A DNA stretch of 60,000 bases, from contig CAUYUJ010015726.1 of the NCBI GenBank assembly GCA_963575745.1, positions 1,359,939 to 1,419,938 of the forward strand, read 5' to 3'. Source of the stretch: Prorocentrum cordatum. Its lineage: Eukaryota > Sar > Dinophyceae > Prorocentrales > Prorocentraceae. The notes under the pieces are model-generated. The model saw nothing but the letters and a program-made list of their open reading frames with translations, was not told the DNA's origin and ran no database searches. The position numbers were made by a program, and so were the translations under genes. Below, in pieces: positions 32,010 to 42,908 of this stretch; position 1 is the first letter of the stretch; the number at the start of each line of letters is the position of its first letter.

Positions 32010-33093
32010 TTACCCTGGAGAACGACCAGGAGCAGCGTTGGCAGACACAGCAGTCTTGGCCTTCTTCGCTGCTGCCTCGATGAACGAAGAGACGCGCTCC
32101 CTCGATTCAGCCGAGACAGCCTCTGACTGCGCCTCCTTCCAGGCACGCAAAAAGTTATCGAACGCCTCCGAGTCCTCAGGATCGACCTGAGGCATAGCTT
32201 CATCCACAGGCGTGCCAGTCTCCGCCCCAGCCCCTGCGCCCGTCCCCCCACCCACATCAGCATCAGCACCGCCAGCTCCGCTGGCAGGCTGTTGCCCTTG
32301 GGCGAAAGACTCGCAGCTTGGCCTGAGCTTGGCCCAGCCCTCGCGGATCGCCGCCAGGTCGCCCGACGCCAACACAGAGTCGAAGTCGGACACGTGGCCT
32401 TGGAACTCAGCCGCTTGAGGAGGCGGTGGGAGGTCGGCAACCTTCGCCGCCAGCTCGAGGTAGCGTGCCTTGAGCTGTGCCTGCTGCGCAGCAGCCTCAG
32501 CCCGCTTCTCGTTGAGTTCCTTGAGACGCGCCTGAGCGTCACAAATTTGCTTGTCGAGAGAGACCACCATGCGTTCGTTCTTCTCCATGGCCTGCTGCGC
32601 CTCGTTGGCCTGCTGACGGGGGGGACGAGCTTCTGACTGACGAGAACGAATGGCTGTGGCAGAGGCTTCGACCGAGCTGTCCACCGCCGCACGCTCGGGG
32701 AAGTCCTCCTTGAGCTGGCCCATGAGCACCTTGATCTGGGACAGCAGCGACAGGGGATCCGATCGGGAAGCCAGCATGCCGCCTCGACCGCCGCCACGTC
32801 CGCCAGCCCCTTTTCCCCCGCCGCCGATGCCACCGCCTCCGCCAAAACTGCCTTTGTAGCCTCCCTTGCCGCCGAGAGAACCATGGCTCCCGCCCTTGAG
32901 CACGTTGGGGGGGAGATCCATCCTTCCACACACCAGCAGGAGAAGGCTGATAACCATAAGACACCTGCGGTATAGGCGCCCAGCAATTCGCACACCACTT
33001 GTACCACGGCTTGTTGCACTTCGCAGCGCCACACGCGAGACACTTCGCCCCGCCATCATGCTTCGGTCCCATGAGAGACGCGTGCGAGTGCAA
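32010..33093 (-). pseudogene. LINE ORF1 (Cys-rich, Gly-rich, coiled coil)
   Basis: The N-terminus (33093 to about 32920) has a zinc-ribbon-like pair, CLACG and, 13 residues on, CANC. After a frameshift comes a glycine/lysine tract (GGKGGYKGSFGGGGGIGG), then about 100 residues of charged heptad-rich helix (ERMVVSLDKQICDAQARLK, NEKRAEAAAQQAQLKARY) that should form a coiled coil. The C-terminus is acidic, then basic. Layout and position upstream of the endonuclease fit a LINE ORF1 RNA-binding protein. I cannot name the family. Confidence 0.65.
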
Positions 33094-33124
33094 AACGACA
33101 GAACGAGCCAGAATGACCCGCTAG

Positions 33125-33560
33125 CGCAATGTGCCGTTCTGAAATATACGCTAGCAACCAAACAACTTGGGCCAAAACGGCTAGGGCAGCCACCTGCGCC
33201 GCGGCCGCCTCAGAGGGCGAGGGCGCCGCTGCAGGCGGGGGCAGCGCAGGCGCGCTCCACCTGGCCGCCAGCGCCTCGGGCGGAACCTCCGCCCTGGGTT
33301 GCCGCCTGGCGCAAGCCCAGGCGCCGAAGGCTGGGGCCGCCAGGCTGCCTGCCCAGGCCACGGCGGCCACAGCCAGCCCTGGCTCGCCCGCCTCCGTGTG
33401 GCTGCCGCCAGGGCAGACCAGGCGCGGCTCGCACTGGCAAGTGCAAGCCAGGCAGGGCGGCGCAGCGGCGCACTGCGCGCCCCAGGCCGCTCCCAAGGCC
33501 GCCGCGCCCGCGGCGAAACCCCTGGCAGCCTCCTTCAGCAGCCAGGCCGCCAGGTCCATG
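33125..33560 (-). pseudogene. N-terminal Cys-rich segment of the YR element gag
   Basis: The frame opens MDLAAWLLKEAARGFAAG (hydrophobic, possibly membrane-spanning), then CLACTCQCEPRLVCPGG, a hydrophobic stretch (LAVAAVAWAGSLAAPAF) and an Ala/Pro-rich tail. An earlier in-frame Met lies in the 80-bp repeat at about 33603. Two hydrophobic stretches around a Cys cluster suggest membrane association. It breaks off at the LINE junction; its continuation should be 25545-24236. Confidence 0.5.
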
Positions 33561-33589
33561 CGGGACCGGCGCTGAAACCCGGGGGGCCT

Positions 33590-33669
33590 CGGAGCCTTGA
33601 GCATGTCGGCCGCGGAGCGGTGCGGCCGCCTGCTCGCTCCTTCCTCGCTTCCAGATCTGAAAATCAAAC
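33590..33669 (-). repeat. 80-bp terminal repeat, 5' end of the YR retroelement
   Basis: Matches 19479-19558 at 78 of 80 positions (both differences T to C on the plus strand). It is followed on the plus strand by a TA microsatellite. Confidence 0.75.
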
Positions 33670-33673
33670 CATC

Positions 33674-33704
<31 letters not shown>

Positions 33705-33780
33705 GGACGCCCCCCACACAACATATATATATATATATACACACCGTTCTATATGTATATGGAAGGGGATTCGCGTTGAA
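33670..33780. repeat. TA microsatellite, interrupted
   Basis: Two TA runs separated by about 25 bp of unique sequence. Confidence 0.9.
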
Positions 33781-34125
33781 CTTGTGGTGCATTCTTGGCG
33801 CTTCTGGAGGCTTCTTGGAGCCTTCAAAGGCTTAGTCAAAGCTCCAGGAGGCTCAGGAGGGCCCAAGAGAGGCCCAAGAGGGCAACGAGAGGGGCCCAAG
33901 AAAGGCCCCTGATCCTGCTCCCGCATCATCGCAATCACCATCACCATCACCCGCAAGAACACCACCATCATCAACACAAAAAAGTCGCGGTAATCGTTGA
34001 CGTCGTCACATGTGTCGTCGTCGGCAGTATCATCATCCTGCATCGTCGTCGTCCTCATCGTCGTCGTGCCCGTCCGCCTCCTCCTGCTCCTCCTCCTCCT
34101 CATCATCCTCTTCCTCGTACCCCTC
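33781..34125. repeat. Short CTTGG-type and CAT/GTC trinucleotide sequence
   Basis: 33790-33905 has degenerate GGCTTCTTGGAGCC and AGGCCCAAGAG words in opposing orientations. 33925-34110 is CAT/CGT/TCC-rich simple sequence. No gene. Confidence 0.75.
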
Positions 34126-34920
34126 CTCCTCCTCCTCCCACTCCAGCTCTCTCTCCTCCTGATATTCCTCCTGCTGCAGCGTGTTCCGAAGGCTCCCGCC
34201 GGAACGTGCTGTGCACAAGTGCTGTCCCTGCTCCCGCCACCGTGCCCTGGGTGGTGGGTCAGAGGCCTTTTGAGTGTTGGTTTGGATCTCGTGGTTGGCC
34301 TGTCGGGGACGTCGTGAAGACAGTTTCGCAGCTTCTCGGTAGCCGTTTTGGGACCGTTGTGGGACCTCCTCGGGGCTGTTTTGTGGCCTCTTGAGGCATC
34401 GTTTGGGCCTGATGGGTGCCTCTTGGGGGCCTCCTGGGGCCTCTTGGGGGCTCCTTGGGGCCTTCAAGCGAGAGGGTCGAATTTTGGAGTTGTGGTCCCC
34501 CTCTTGGGCGCATCTTGGGGCCGTCTTGGGGCTCTCTTGGGCTGTCTTGGGCGCCTCTGGGGCCGTCTTGGGGCCCTCTTGGGCCGTCTTGGGGTGCCCT
34601 TGGGGGCCTATTGAGCCGTCTTGGAACGTCGGACAGCCGAAGAGGCTGGAGGGCCAAAATCGTTCCAAAACCGTTGTAAAATTGACGAGTTCGGCCTCTT
34701 GAAGCGCTGTGGAGAGGCGTCTTGAAGCGTCGTGGAGTGCCTTGGGGGGCCTCTCGGGCCGTCTTGGGCCTATCTTGGGCGTCCTGGAGCGGTCTTTCGA
34801 CGACTCGGGGCCCGCTTGGGCCGTCTTGGGAGCCTCTGGAGGCCCTCCAGGACTATTTTGGACCTCCCCGGCCGCCCCGTCCTCCCGTGGGGGGTCGGGG
34901 CAGCTGTTTGTGGGCCCCAG
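34126..34920. repeat. Dispersed CTTGG module, copy at 34 kb
   Basis: About 800 bp closely matching 56860-57650 and, in two pieces, 58480-58850 and 59237-59605. Shared landmarks are CCCACTCCAGCTCTCTCTCC, CAGCGTGTTC, GTGCCCTGGGTGGTGGGTCA, CGTGGTTGGCCTGTCGGGGA and GGCGTCTTGAAGCGTCGTGG. It contains arrays of GGCCTCTTGGGGCC words and an A-rich spacer at about 34650-34690. Confidence 0.9.
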
Positions 34921-34934
34921 GCATGCCCCCCAGG

Positions 34935-35153
<219 letters not shown>

Positions 35154-35154
35154 A

Positions 35155-35440
35155 TCTGCCGGTACGCATACCATCGAAGCAGGAGGCCGCAGGAGGCCGC
35201 AGGAGGTCCCACAAAGCCACAGGATGCCCCAGGAGGCCCTGGAAGGGCTGCAGGAAGCCTCAGTAGGCCCCAAGAGGTCCCAGGAGCTCCCAGGATGCCC
35301 CAGGAGGTCCCAGGAGGCCCGAGGAGGTCCCAGGAGGTCCCAGGAGGCCCGATGCCCCAGGAGGCCCCAGGAAGCCCGAGGAGGTCCCAGGAGGCCCCAA
35401 GAGGTCCCAGGAGGTCTCAGGAGCCCGCAAGGTGATACCC
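35155..35440. repeat. AGGAGGTCCC-type short repeats
   Basis: Irregular 11-12-bp units of CAGGAGGTCCC and CAGGAGGCCC, the complement-like counterpart of the CTTGG family. Confidence 0.85.
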
Positions 35441-36335
35441 CGTCCTGGTCGATCGGACGGGAGGAGGGGGGGAGCTTCGGACGTCCCCGCCCCATTTCCA
35501 AGGGAGGGGGAGGGTAGCTTGAAGCTGGGGCCCGCCTTTTAATGAAAAGTGCGCCACGGGCGCGCTCTTTCATGTATGCGGGAGTTTGTGAGAAAAGAAA
35601 AATCGATGTTCAAAATCAAGGAGTTCGACATTCTATTTTGTCGCGTGCATATCCCAGCTCCGAGGCCTGACAGAAAACAAAACTAGGAATTTAAACAACT
35701 AGACGAGGCGCAGCGACGCGGCATGGAACAAAACAAGGTTTTTGCTAGTATGATGAAACACCACGAAATGTTGTGGGTGCGCTCGGCATTGCACTCTTAG
35801 TTCTACAAAGGACTACCGCCAGTGGTTGTGCCCGCGGTTTTGCTGGTGGTTGTGCTGGTGGTTGCGCTGCTGGTGGTTGGATGAGGAGGAGGAGAGCGCC
35901 ATCGACAAGGAAGATGACGGCCACGAGGTCCGCCAGCTCGACGCCCGCATCGCCCGCGCCCGCCCCCTCACTCTGATCCGCAATTGCGGGGTGCTACGTA
36001 TATATGTGTGTATGACGCTGCTGCTTCTCTCAGTGAGGAGACGACAGCCCAAACACATGTCAAGGCACGTCCGCGCTGTTTGGCCACTCGGCGCCGCAGC
36101 GGCCCATCTTTCGAGCAGGCTCTGGCCGTGGCGACGCCGCCCACCTCCCCCCCTCGGTGGCGCGCCCACGAGTGTGGGGCGGGGGGGCTGGAGCTCTACG
36201 AACGCAGGGGGCTCCTTGGAAGTCCTCCTGCTGCTCCTTCTGCGCGCGGCTGGCCAGTGGCGGTGGTCAGGGGGGCCTTGGGCCGTACTTTGGGAGCCCT
36301 GGGCTCCTTTCAGCTTGCATGGGTCTCTCTCCTTC
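35441..36335. other. Unique sequence without a recognised gene; one hairpin
   Basis: A hairpin-capable stretch, ATGAAAAGTGCGCC then GGCGCGCTCTTTCAT (about 35541-35574), is present. Between 35773 and 36338 several frames are open, but none has a motif I recognise, and a G/C-rich repeat (GGTGGTTGTGCTGGTGGTTG) explains part of one. Confidence 0.5.
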
Positions 36336-36336
36336 T

Positions 36337-36370
<34 letters not shown>

Positions 36371-36377
36371 ATCTCTT

Positions 36378-36412
<35 letters not shown>
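36336..36412. repeat. CT-dinucleotide microsatellite
   Basis: Interrupted CT runs. Confidence 0.95.
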
Positions 36413-37010
36413 TCAGGGCAAGCTGGAGTCCTCCTGCCGTCTGCAACAGTATCTGAGCTCGTTTGGCCGTCTTGGGCCCTCTGGTGGCCCCACCTTGAGC
36501 TGCCTGGGGGTCCTCCTGGGGCCGCCCTGCCGCTGCCTTGGGCCGTCCTCAAGAAGTTCCTGCTTATCCCACGGGCTGCCTCGGGAACTCCGTTGGGTCC
36601 TCCTGGGTCCCTCCAGCGTCCTGAAGCCATCTTGCCCCGAAGAGCCCGGACGGCCCCAAATACGGAACATCAGCTAGTTTGTTGCGCTGGCCTTGGCAGT
36701 CGGAAGCTTCCCTGGATGCCTCTCAGGGCCTCTCTGGGGCCCGTCGGGCGCCTTTAGGGCCGCTTGGGCCAATCTTGGTATCTAGGCTGCCCTGGAGACG
36801 CCTTGGGCTCTGTTAGGGGCGCCCAGGAGGGCCACACAACGCGAACCACACAACATACACATTCCAGGCATGCCGTGATGTGATGACGCTGGCCATGCCC
36901 CTGGCGGTTTGTTGGGTATGCTGTTCCTGCGCGTCCTTGATACCTGCCCAAGACCGGCTTGCACTTGGGGGGCTCTTTCTTGGATCCCTCAAGAAATCTG
37001 GATGGGTCCG
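36413..37010. other. Degenerate CTTGG-type sequence, no gene
   Basis: Scattered CGTCTTGGGCC and TCCTGGGGCC words up to about 36810, then unique sequence. No domain in any frame. Confidence 0.5.
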
Positions 37011-37455
37011 CCGATGGAGGAGGAGGAGGAGGAGGAGGAGGAGGAGGAGGAGGAGGAGGAGGAGGAGGAGGAGGAGGAGGAGGAGGAGGATGGGTCCGCC
37101 GAACTTTCGCCACGCTGCCGCCTCGTGGGCGCCCCGTGCGCTGGGTGGGTCCGCCACGTGTGCGCCGCGTCGCCGCCCGTGGGCGCCTCGTGGTCGCCCC
37201 GTGCGCCGGGTGGGTCCGCGCATTGCGCCACGCTGTCGCCCGTGGCCACCGCGCGGGCGCCCTATGCGCTGGGCGAGTCCGCCGAGGTTTCGCCACCTTG
37301 CCGTTCGTGGGCGCCTCGTGGGAGAAGGGGCAGGAGGAGGAGGAGGAGGAGGAGGAGGAGGAAGAGGAGGAGGAGGAGGAGAACTACGACGAGGAGGAGG
37401 AGGAGGAAGAGGAGGAGGAGGAGAGGAGGAGGAGGAGGAGGAGGAGGTAGAGGAG
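37011..37455. repeat. GGA microsatellites around a 55-65-bp tandem repeat
   Basis: GGA runs at 37016-37090 and 37333-37450. Between them are four irregular units starting TGGGTCCGCC (about 37091, 37146, 37211, 37271), each with CGTGGGCGCC and GTGCGC words. Poly-Glu and poly-Gly frames are artefacts. Confidence 0.9.
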
Positions 37456-37725
37456 GAGGAACAGGATGAGGAGGGGGAGGAGGACAAATCCTTATCCTTT
37501 TTCCTACCTCCCTCCTGCTCCTGTCTCCTCTTCCTCCACCTCCTCCCCCTTCTCCTCTTCCTTCTCCTCCCTCCCTCGTCCTCGTCAGGACTCCTGCCCC
37601 CGCCACGTTCCGGAACTCCAAGACCGTCGGCCGCCTGCTGCCCAAGGTGCCGGAAACGAAATTGAAGGTCTCTCCCGCGAGGGCCTTGGCGCGCGGCCGA
37701 AAGGAGGGGGCCTCAGAGGGGCGAG
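37456..37725. other. Pyrimidine-rich stretch and short unique segment
   Basis: 37495-37580 is CT-rich. 37590-37725 is unique GC-rich sequence that leads into the macrosatellite. No gene recognised. Confidence 0.5.
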
Positions 37726-39960
37726 AGGAGGAGTAGGAGGAGGAGGAGGAGGAGGTGGAGGAGGAGGAGGAGGAAGAGGAGGAGGGGGAGGAGGAGGAGG
37801 AGGAGGAGTTTTTCCAGCAGTTTCTCTTCTCACGTAGTGGTGAAGTAGGAGGAGGAGGAGGAGGAGGAGGAGGAGGAGGAGGAAGAGGAGGAGCATGGGG
37901 AGGAGGACCAGTGGAAACCCAAGATTCATCAACGATGTTGGAATTGACCCTCCCTCCAAACTCCCTCTTCGTAGGCCCCATACAAGGGTTCGTTTCCACC
38001 GAGGGAACTGCCTCGTTGGGACGGAACCGTTTGAAGACCCTTAAGCGTGCGTAGACATCATTCTCAGGACTCCAACGCCACGAATCAGCGTGCCTGTTGC
38101 GCCGTGACGATCCTGAACCCTGACAGAACACCATTCCTGGGACTTCGACACCGCGACTCCACGTACATGTTGCGCCCTTATAATCCTGAGCCCGTCTAAA
38201 GCACAATTTCTGGCACGTTGACCATGTGAATCTGTTCAACCCTTGCAATTGTTTTAAACGAATGTGCGCGGCGCTAAGGCGAGAACCACACTTTGAAAAC
38301 CACCCGCTCTCAATCCGTGAAACTTTCGCAAATGTTGAAACGAATGCGCGCGACGCTAAAGCGAGAACCACAATTTGAAAACTAACCGCCAACAATCCGT
38401 GAATCAATCACAATGTGTACAACACATGCGCGCGACGCTTAGGCGAGATCCGCATTTTGAAAACCAGCCGCCCTCAACCTGTGAAACTGTTGCGCATGTT
38501 TAAACGAGTGTGTGCGGCGCTGTAGCGAAAACCACATATTGAACGCCACGCGCCCTCAACCCGTAGACTCTTGCAAATATGTTAAACCAATGTGCGCGGC
38601 GCTAAAGCGAGACCCACAGTTTGAAAACCACACGCCCTCCATCTGTGAAGCTGTTGCCAGTTTCTAAGCTTCAGGGTCATAAATGGTGAGGATGTCACAA
38701 GCGAAACGCCCAGCCCGCCATGTCGACCAGCCCTAGCCCCAGGGCGCGACAGGTAGGAGTAAGTTATAAGGAAAATGGATGGAGGAGGAGGAGGAGAAGG
38801 AGGAGGAAGAGCAGGACGAGGAGGAGGAAGAGGAGAAGGAGGAGGAGGAGGAAGAGCAGGATGCGGAGGACGAGGAGCAGGAAGAGGAGAAGGAGGAGGA
38901 CGCGGAGGGAGGAGGGAGGAGGTTCACTGTACACCCAAGACGCATCAACAGTGTTGCAATAAACTCTCCCCCAAGTGCCATCCCGTAGGTCCCTACAAAG
39001 ATGTCTTTTCAAGGCGGGAATTGCCATTTCGAAGACAGCCGTCTGAGAATCGTCAATCGTGCCCTAACAGTACCCCTGGGACTTCAACGCTGGAGGTCAA
39101 CATGACAGCTGCGCCCTGACAGTCCCGAGCCGTGCAAGAAGGCCCTCCCTGGGACTTCAACACCGCGACTGAACGTGACTGGCGCGTCCTGACAGCCCTG
39201 AATCGCCCCAGAACGCTATTCCTGGGACGTCAACCATACGAGCTCTTGAAATTGCTGCATGCGGTTAGAACGAAAGCACGCGGCGCTAATGCGAGAGTCA
39301 CGCTTTGAAAAGGCACCGCCCTCCATTCCTGAGACTGGTGCAATTGTTTGCAGTTAATGTGCGCGACGCGCAAGCGAGAGCCACGCTTTGAAAACGGCCC
39401 GCCCTCCATCATGCAGACTGTTACGAACTTCTAAAACGAATGTGCGCGGGGCTAACGCGAGAGCCACATGTTGAAAAGCACCCGCTCTTAATCCTTCAAA
39501 GTGTTGCAAGCTCTTAAAGCGAATGCGCGCGGCGCTACGGCGAGAGCCACCTGCGGAAAACGAACCGCCATCCATCCGCGATAGTGCAGCAACGTTGAAG
39601 CCTCAGGTCGCCCATGGTGAGAAAATATCAAGCAAAGCGCGAGGCCCACCTTACCGACACGTCTGGGGGTCCGACAGGGAGGCATTGTTTATGAGGAAAG
39701 GTGTGGAGGATGATGCTTCTGATAATGATGATGATGAGGAGGAGGAGCAACCGGAGGCGGAGGAGGAGGAGGCATAGAGAGGGAGGAGGAGTAGGAGAAG
39801 GAGGAAGAGGAGGAGGAGGAGGAGGAGGAGGAGGAGAGGAGGAGGAGGAGGAGAGGGGGGAGGAGGAGCGAGGAGTAGGAGGAGCGATCAGGAGGAGAAG
39901 CGAGGACCGAGCAGGAGGAAGAGGAGCAGGAAGAGGAGAAGCGGGCGGCGTCAGAGGGGT
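37726..39960. repeat. Macrosatellite of about 1 kb, two copies and a third start
   Basis: Each copy has, in order, a GGA array, a segment starting ACCCAAGA, 60-70-bp units with CTGGGACTTCAAC and CGCGACT, 82-bp units with GCGCGGCGCTAAAGCGAGA, and a short TCAGG--CATGGTGAG segment. Copy 1 is about 37726-38775, copy 2 about 38776-39710, and the third GGA array 39711-39950. The 82-bp units are five in copy 1 (38258-38660) and four in copy 2 (39270-39595). Confidence 0.88.
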
Positions 39961-40107
39961 TCGGGGTCAGCGATGGCGGCAGCGGCAGCTCACCGCAGCA
40001 GGATGGATCACGGCGCGCCTTCAAGGAGGAGGAGGGGAAGGAGAAGGAGGAGCAGAAGGAGGCAGCGAGCCACGTCACGCAAAAAAATCGTGACGCCGAG
40101 TGTCTGG
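39961..40107. other. Short unique stretch between microsatellites
   Basis: No gene. It contains another GGA patch at 40024-40050. Confidence 0.5.
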
Positions 40108-40208
40108 GACTCTCCTCCTCCTCCTCCTCCTCCTCCTCCTCCTCCTCGTCATCAGCAGCATCAGCAGCATCAGCAGCATCAGCAGCATCATCATCATCAT
40201 CATCATCG

Positions 40209-40253
<45 letters not shown>
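40108..40253. repeat. TCC, CAGCAT and TCA microsatellite left of the plus-strand LINE
   Basis: Successive runs of TCC (40111-40146), CAGCAT hexamers (40151-40188) and TCA (40188-40253). Confidence 0.95.
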
Positions 40254-40255
<2 letters not shown>

Positions 40256-40376
40256 GGCCGCCGCGCGCTCAGGCCATTGAAGGAGCAGCGGCCTCCAAGT
40301 CACCGCCCTCTCGCCTTGCCCGAAAGGCAGGGGGCCTCATAGACGATACCCCGCACACCGCCATGCCGCCGAGGTT

Positions 40377-42908
40377 GTGCTCCAGAGCGCGGGTGCCGCG
40401 CACCTGCTGAGCACGCAGGACTCGCTCGCTGACATCATCAACATAGACGAGCGCATGGCAAAAGCACCTGACCACCAGCCAGATGATGATGCCGATGCTG
40501 CAGCATGGGACCTACATGCCCCACTACGACGCGCACGAGTCCCACGCTACAGCCGCAACTCAGCCCCGACCCCAGCATCACCACCACCTCCACACCCAGT
40601 TCGCGAAGGACCACTGGACGCTGAGCATCAATTTCAACATCATCACGAACATAGAGGGCCAGCACATGCAGGATTACACCACGCTGACCCTGAATTGCCA
40701 CCAGTGGAACAATTGCACGCTGACCATGAATTGCCACCTGGCCTTGATTTTCGACATGAACGGGACCTTGGTGACGAACGCCCTGATCATCAATTTCCGG
40801 TCCGACGCCCCACCTACTTCTCTCCCGACGCCTCTCCGCCTGGCCTTCTCCCACCCTCCCCGACGCCCCCTGCCCCCACTGTGATTCCTGGAAATGGGGG
40901 GTCTCCGTCTCGCTTTCATAGCGAGCCCGCTAGCCCATCCCCACGCCGCCCTGACCCCGACGTACGCCCACATCACGCCACGACGAAGGCCATCACGATA
41001 CTGGGATGGAACCCATTCTCGCTCAAGGGAGTTCCAGGGCGTCTCGACCACATCTCCGACACATGCCGCGCCATTCAGATTATGCTGTACGTAGGCGCCA
41101 AGATACGCCAGCGCACTACCGACGCCCCGCACCATCTCGAGGACAGCCTCCACCACACATGGGTTCACTTCGGCTGGGGCCGCGGAGCCCACACGAACAG
41201 CTCAGCAGGCTGCAGCATCGCAGTATCCAAGCGCCACTTCCGCAATATAGACATCGTCAAGATACTGCACCCCCTACAGCCCGACCTACGGGGCCGCGCA
41301 GGCGCCGTCGAGCTCCACCGAGGCCAGCTCCGTCTTCGACTCATTGCTGCGCATTTCCCACCACGGCCGAACGGAGCAGGTCATCACCAACACTGGAAAG
41401 CAGGATGCCGACGACTACGGGGCTGGGTACTGCAGACACTGACCGACACTCCCACTCGCGTCACGCCCATCCTGTTCACGGACCTCAACCAAGGACTAGG
41501 ACGACGATCACGACAGCTCCACGCCGACAACGCGATCGGCAGCTACCACGCCATCGATGAGACCGAGTTCGAACGCTTCATTCACGACCAGCTTCTGACC
41601 CACCAGCTGACAACCATCAACACGCACAGCGACGTCGGCAACACCTACTACGGGCCCAACATAGCCAGATCACGCATCGACTACTTCATCGGCTACGACA
41701 ATCTCATGGAGATCGTGAAATACGTGAAGCTGAATTGGAATATCCACACCAAGCTACGTAGCCTGATACATGTTGCCGACCACGTCCCCATGATTATGCA
41801 GATCAAGATGTCTGTCAGCGGCGTCAACATCACGAACAACAACATTCGCTGGGACTTCGGCCTCCTCGCTGCCGGGCTCCAGACGGGCGCCCACCGTGCT
41901 TCTTTTCTCAATGACGTCTACGCCGAGATCGGCAAACACAAGGAGGTCCTCCGAGTTGTCAAGATGGATCAGTTTCCGACCCGCCACAACGCTCTCATCG
42001 CTCATATCATTCGTGAATGCGGCCGCAAGCATTACACAGAGGAAGGAGGACAACCGCAATGGTACCAACAAGCTCGACTTGAACGACTCCACTTGCTTAC
42101 AGAACGCGCCGACTGCCGAGCCCGACGACTACCCTTCAACCATGCGAACCTACGCGAGATCCAACGACGCCTACGAGCACGCCAACGATGGATGGATCAC
42201 TGGTGGAAAGTCAGCCTCGACCAAGACATCCGCGACGCGTGGGCCACTCGCGACCTCTCCCGAGTTGCATATCTCACGTACATCCGAGCGGGACGACGGA
42301 CGGGACCACGACGACGATCCTACCTTGCACTGCCATCCACGCGCCCCACTGCAGCCGACTACGCCGACGCCCTTACTCAACCAGCCGTCCAAGGGGGACT
42401 CTCTGCCACGCCTGCCTACGTCAGTATGTACATCGACGACCCGACAGCTATTCCACGACTACTGGCCCAACCGAACGACATTCAATCAGTGGGGGAGCAC
42501 ATCGGCGCCCCTGAGCTCCATGACATTGAGACGGCAGCGGGGGAGCTCGACCATTTGAAGAAACGACTGTGGAGGGAGACACGGAGGCGCAACAATCCAC
42601 CTTGGGCATGGCCCATCGAACTCACCATCATGCTCCTCGCTCCACAATATCTGACGCGCCCTGGTGTTCAACGGGCGGGGGTGGGACATGACACTGCCGA
42701 CTATCAATACGCGGACCCGCTCGCCGAGCGAGTCTACCAACCCAGTCGACGGAAGCTCGTGATCGACTACGACGTCAACTCCACCATCATCCAGACTTTC
42801 GTCACACTGCTCGCTCATGTCCACCGATGTGGATCTCTGCCCGCCCAGGCGTTCACCAGCCAGGCGGTCGCCATCGGCAAAAAGGGAAAAGCCCCACTGG
42901 CAACGTGA
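40377..42908 (+). pseudogene. LINE ORF2, endonuclease domain
   Basis: An 843-codon frame. Residues 1-190 are Pro/His/Asp-rich with no fold. The endonuclease-exonuclease-phosphatase fold starts with AITILGWNPFSLKG, followed by HTWVHFGWGRGAH, GCSIAVSKRHF, LRLIAAHFPP, PILFTDLNQGLG (the GDxN-like motif), SRIDYFIGY and VADHVPMIMQ (the DH motif). The region before RT is helical and Arg-rich (IQRRLRARQRWMDHWWK). The first RT residues (SQAVAIGKKGK) are reached before the frame runs into a stop at 42908. It would nick target DNA. Confidence 0.85.

Larger units (their letters stand above)
25546..33124 (-). mobile_element. LINE (APE-type non-LTR retrotransposon) with RNase H, nested
   Basis: The minus-strand order is ORF1 (33093-32010), APE endonuclease (31974-31305), RT (30156-28829), zinc knuckle and RNase H (28829-27030), then about 1.4 kb of 3' sequence that contains a tandem duplication. 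APE plus RT plus C-terminal RNase H is the arrangement of the I/R1/Tad-like group. It sits inside the gag region of the YR element. The 3' boundary is taken near 25546-25600 (A-rich CAAACAAAAAG on the minus strand at about 25591-25601), and the 5' boundary near 33124. Many frameshifts; inactive. Confidence 0.75.
19479..33669 (-). mobile_element. Tyrosine-recombinase (DIRS-like) retroelement, split by a nested LINE
   Basis: On the minus strand, in order: 80-bp repeat (33669-33590), a Cys-rich N-terminal segment (33560-33125), an inserted LINE (about 33124-25546), the rest of gag (25545-24236), RT, RNase H, tyrosine recombinase, a methyltransferase-like domain (20534-19792) and the second 80-bp repeat (19558-19479). 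RT plus RNase H plus tyrosine recombinase defines the DIRS-type retroelements, which integrate through a circular intermediate instead of a DDE integrase. Without the insert the element is about 6.6 kb. Frameshifts and stops in every module mean it is inactive. Confidence 0.75.

Noticed and set aside
36880-38407. ORFs rich in Glu, Gly, Arg or Ser (261-381 codons)
   Set aside because: GGA and TCC trinucleotide runs read in six frames.
40483-41560. Plus-strand ORFs overlapping the LINE endonuclease
   Set aside because: Shadow frames of the 843-codon frame that carries the endonuclease motifs.
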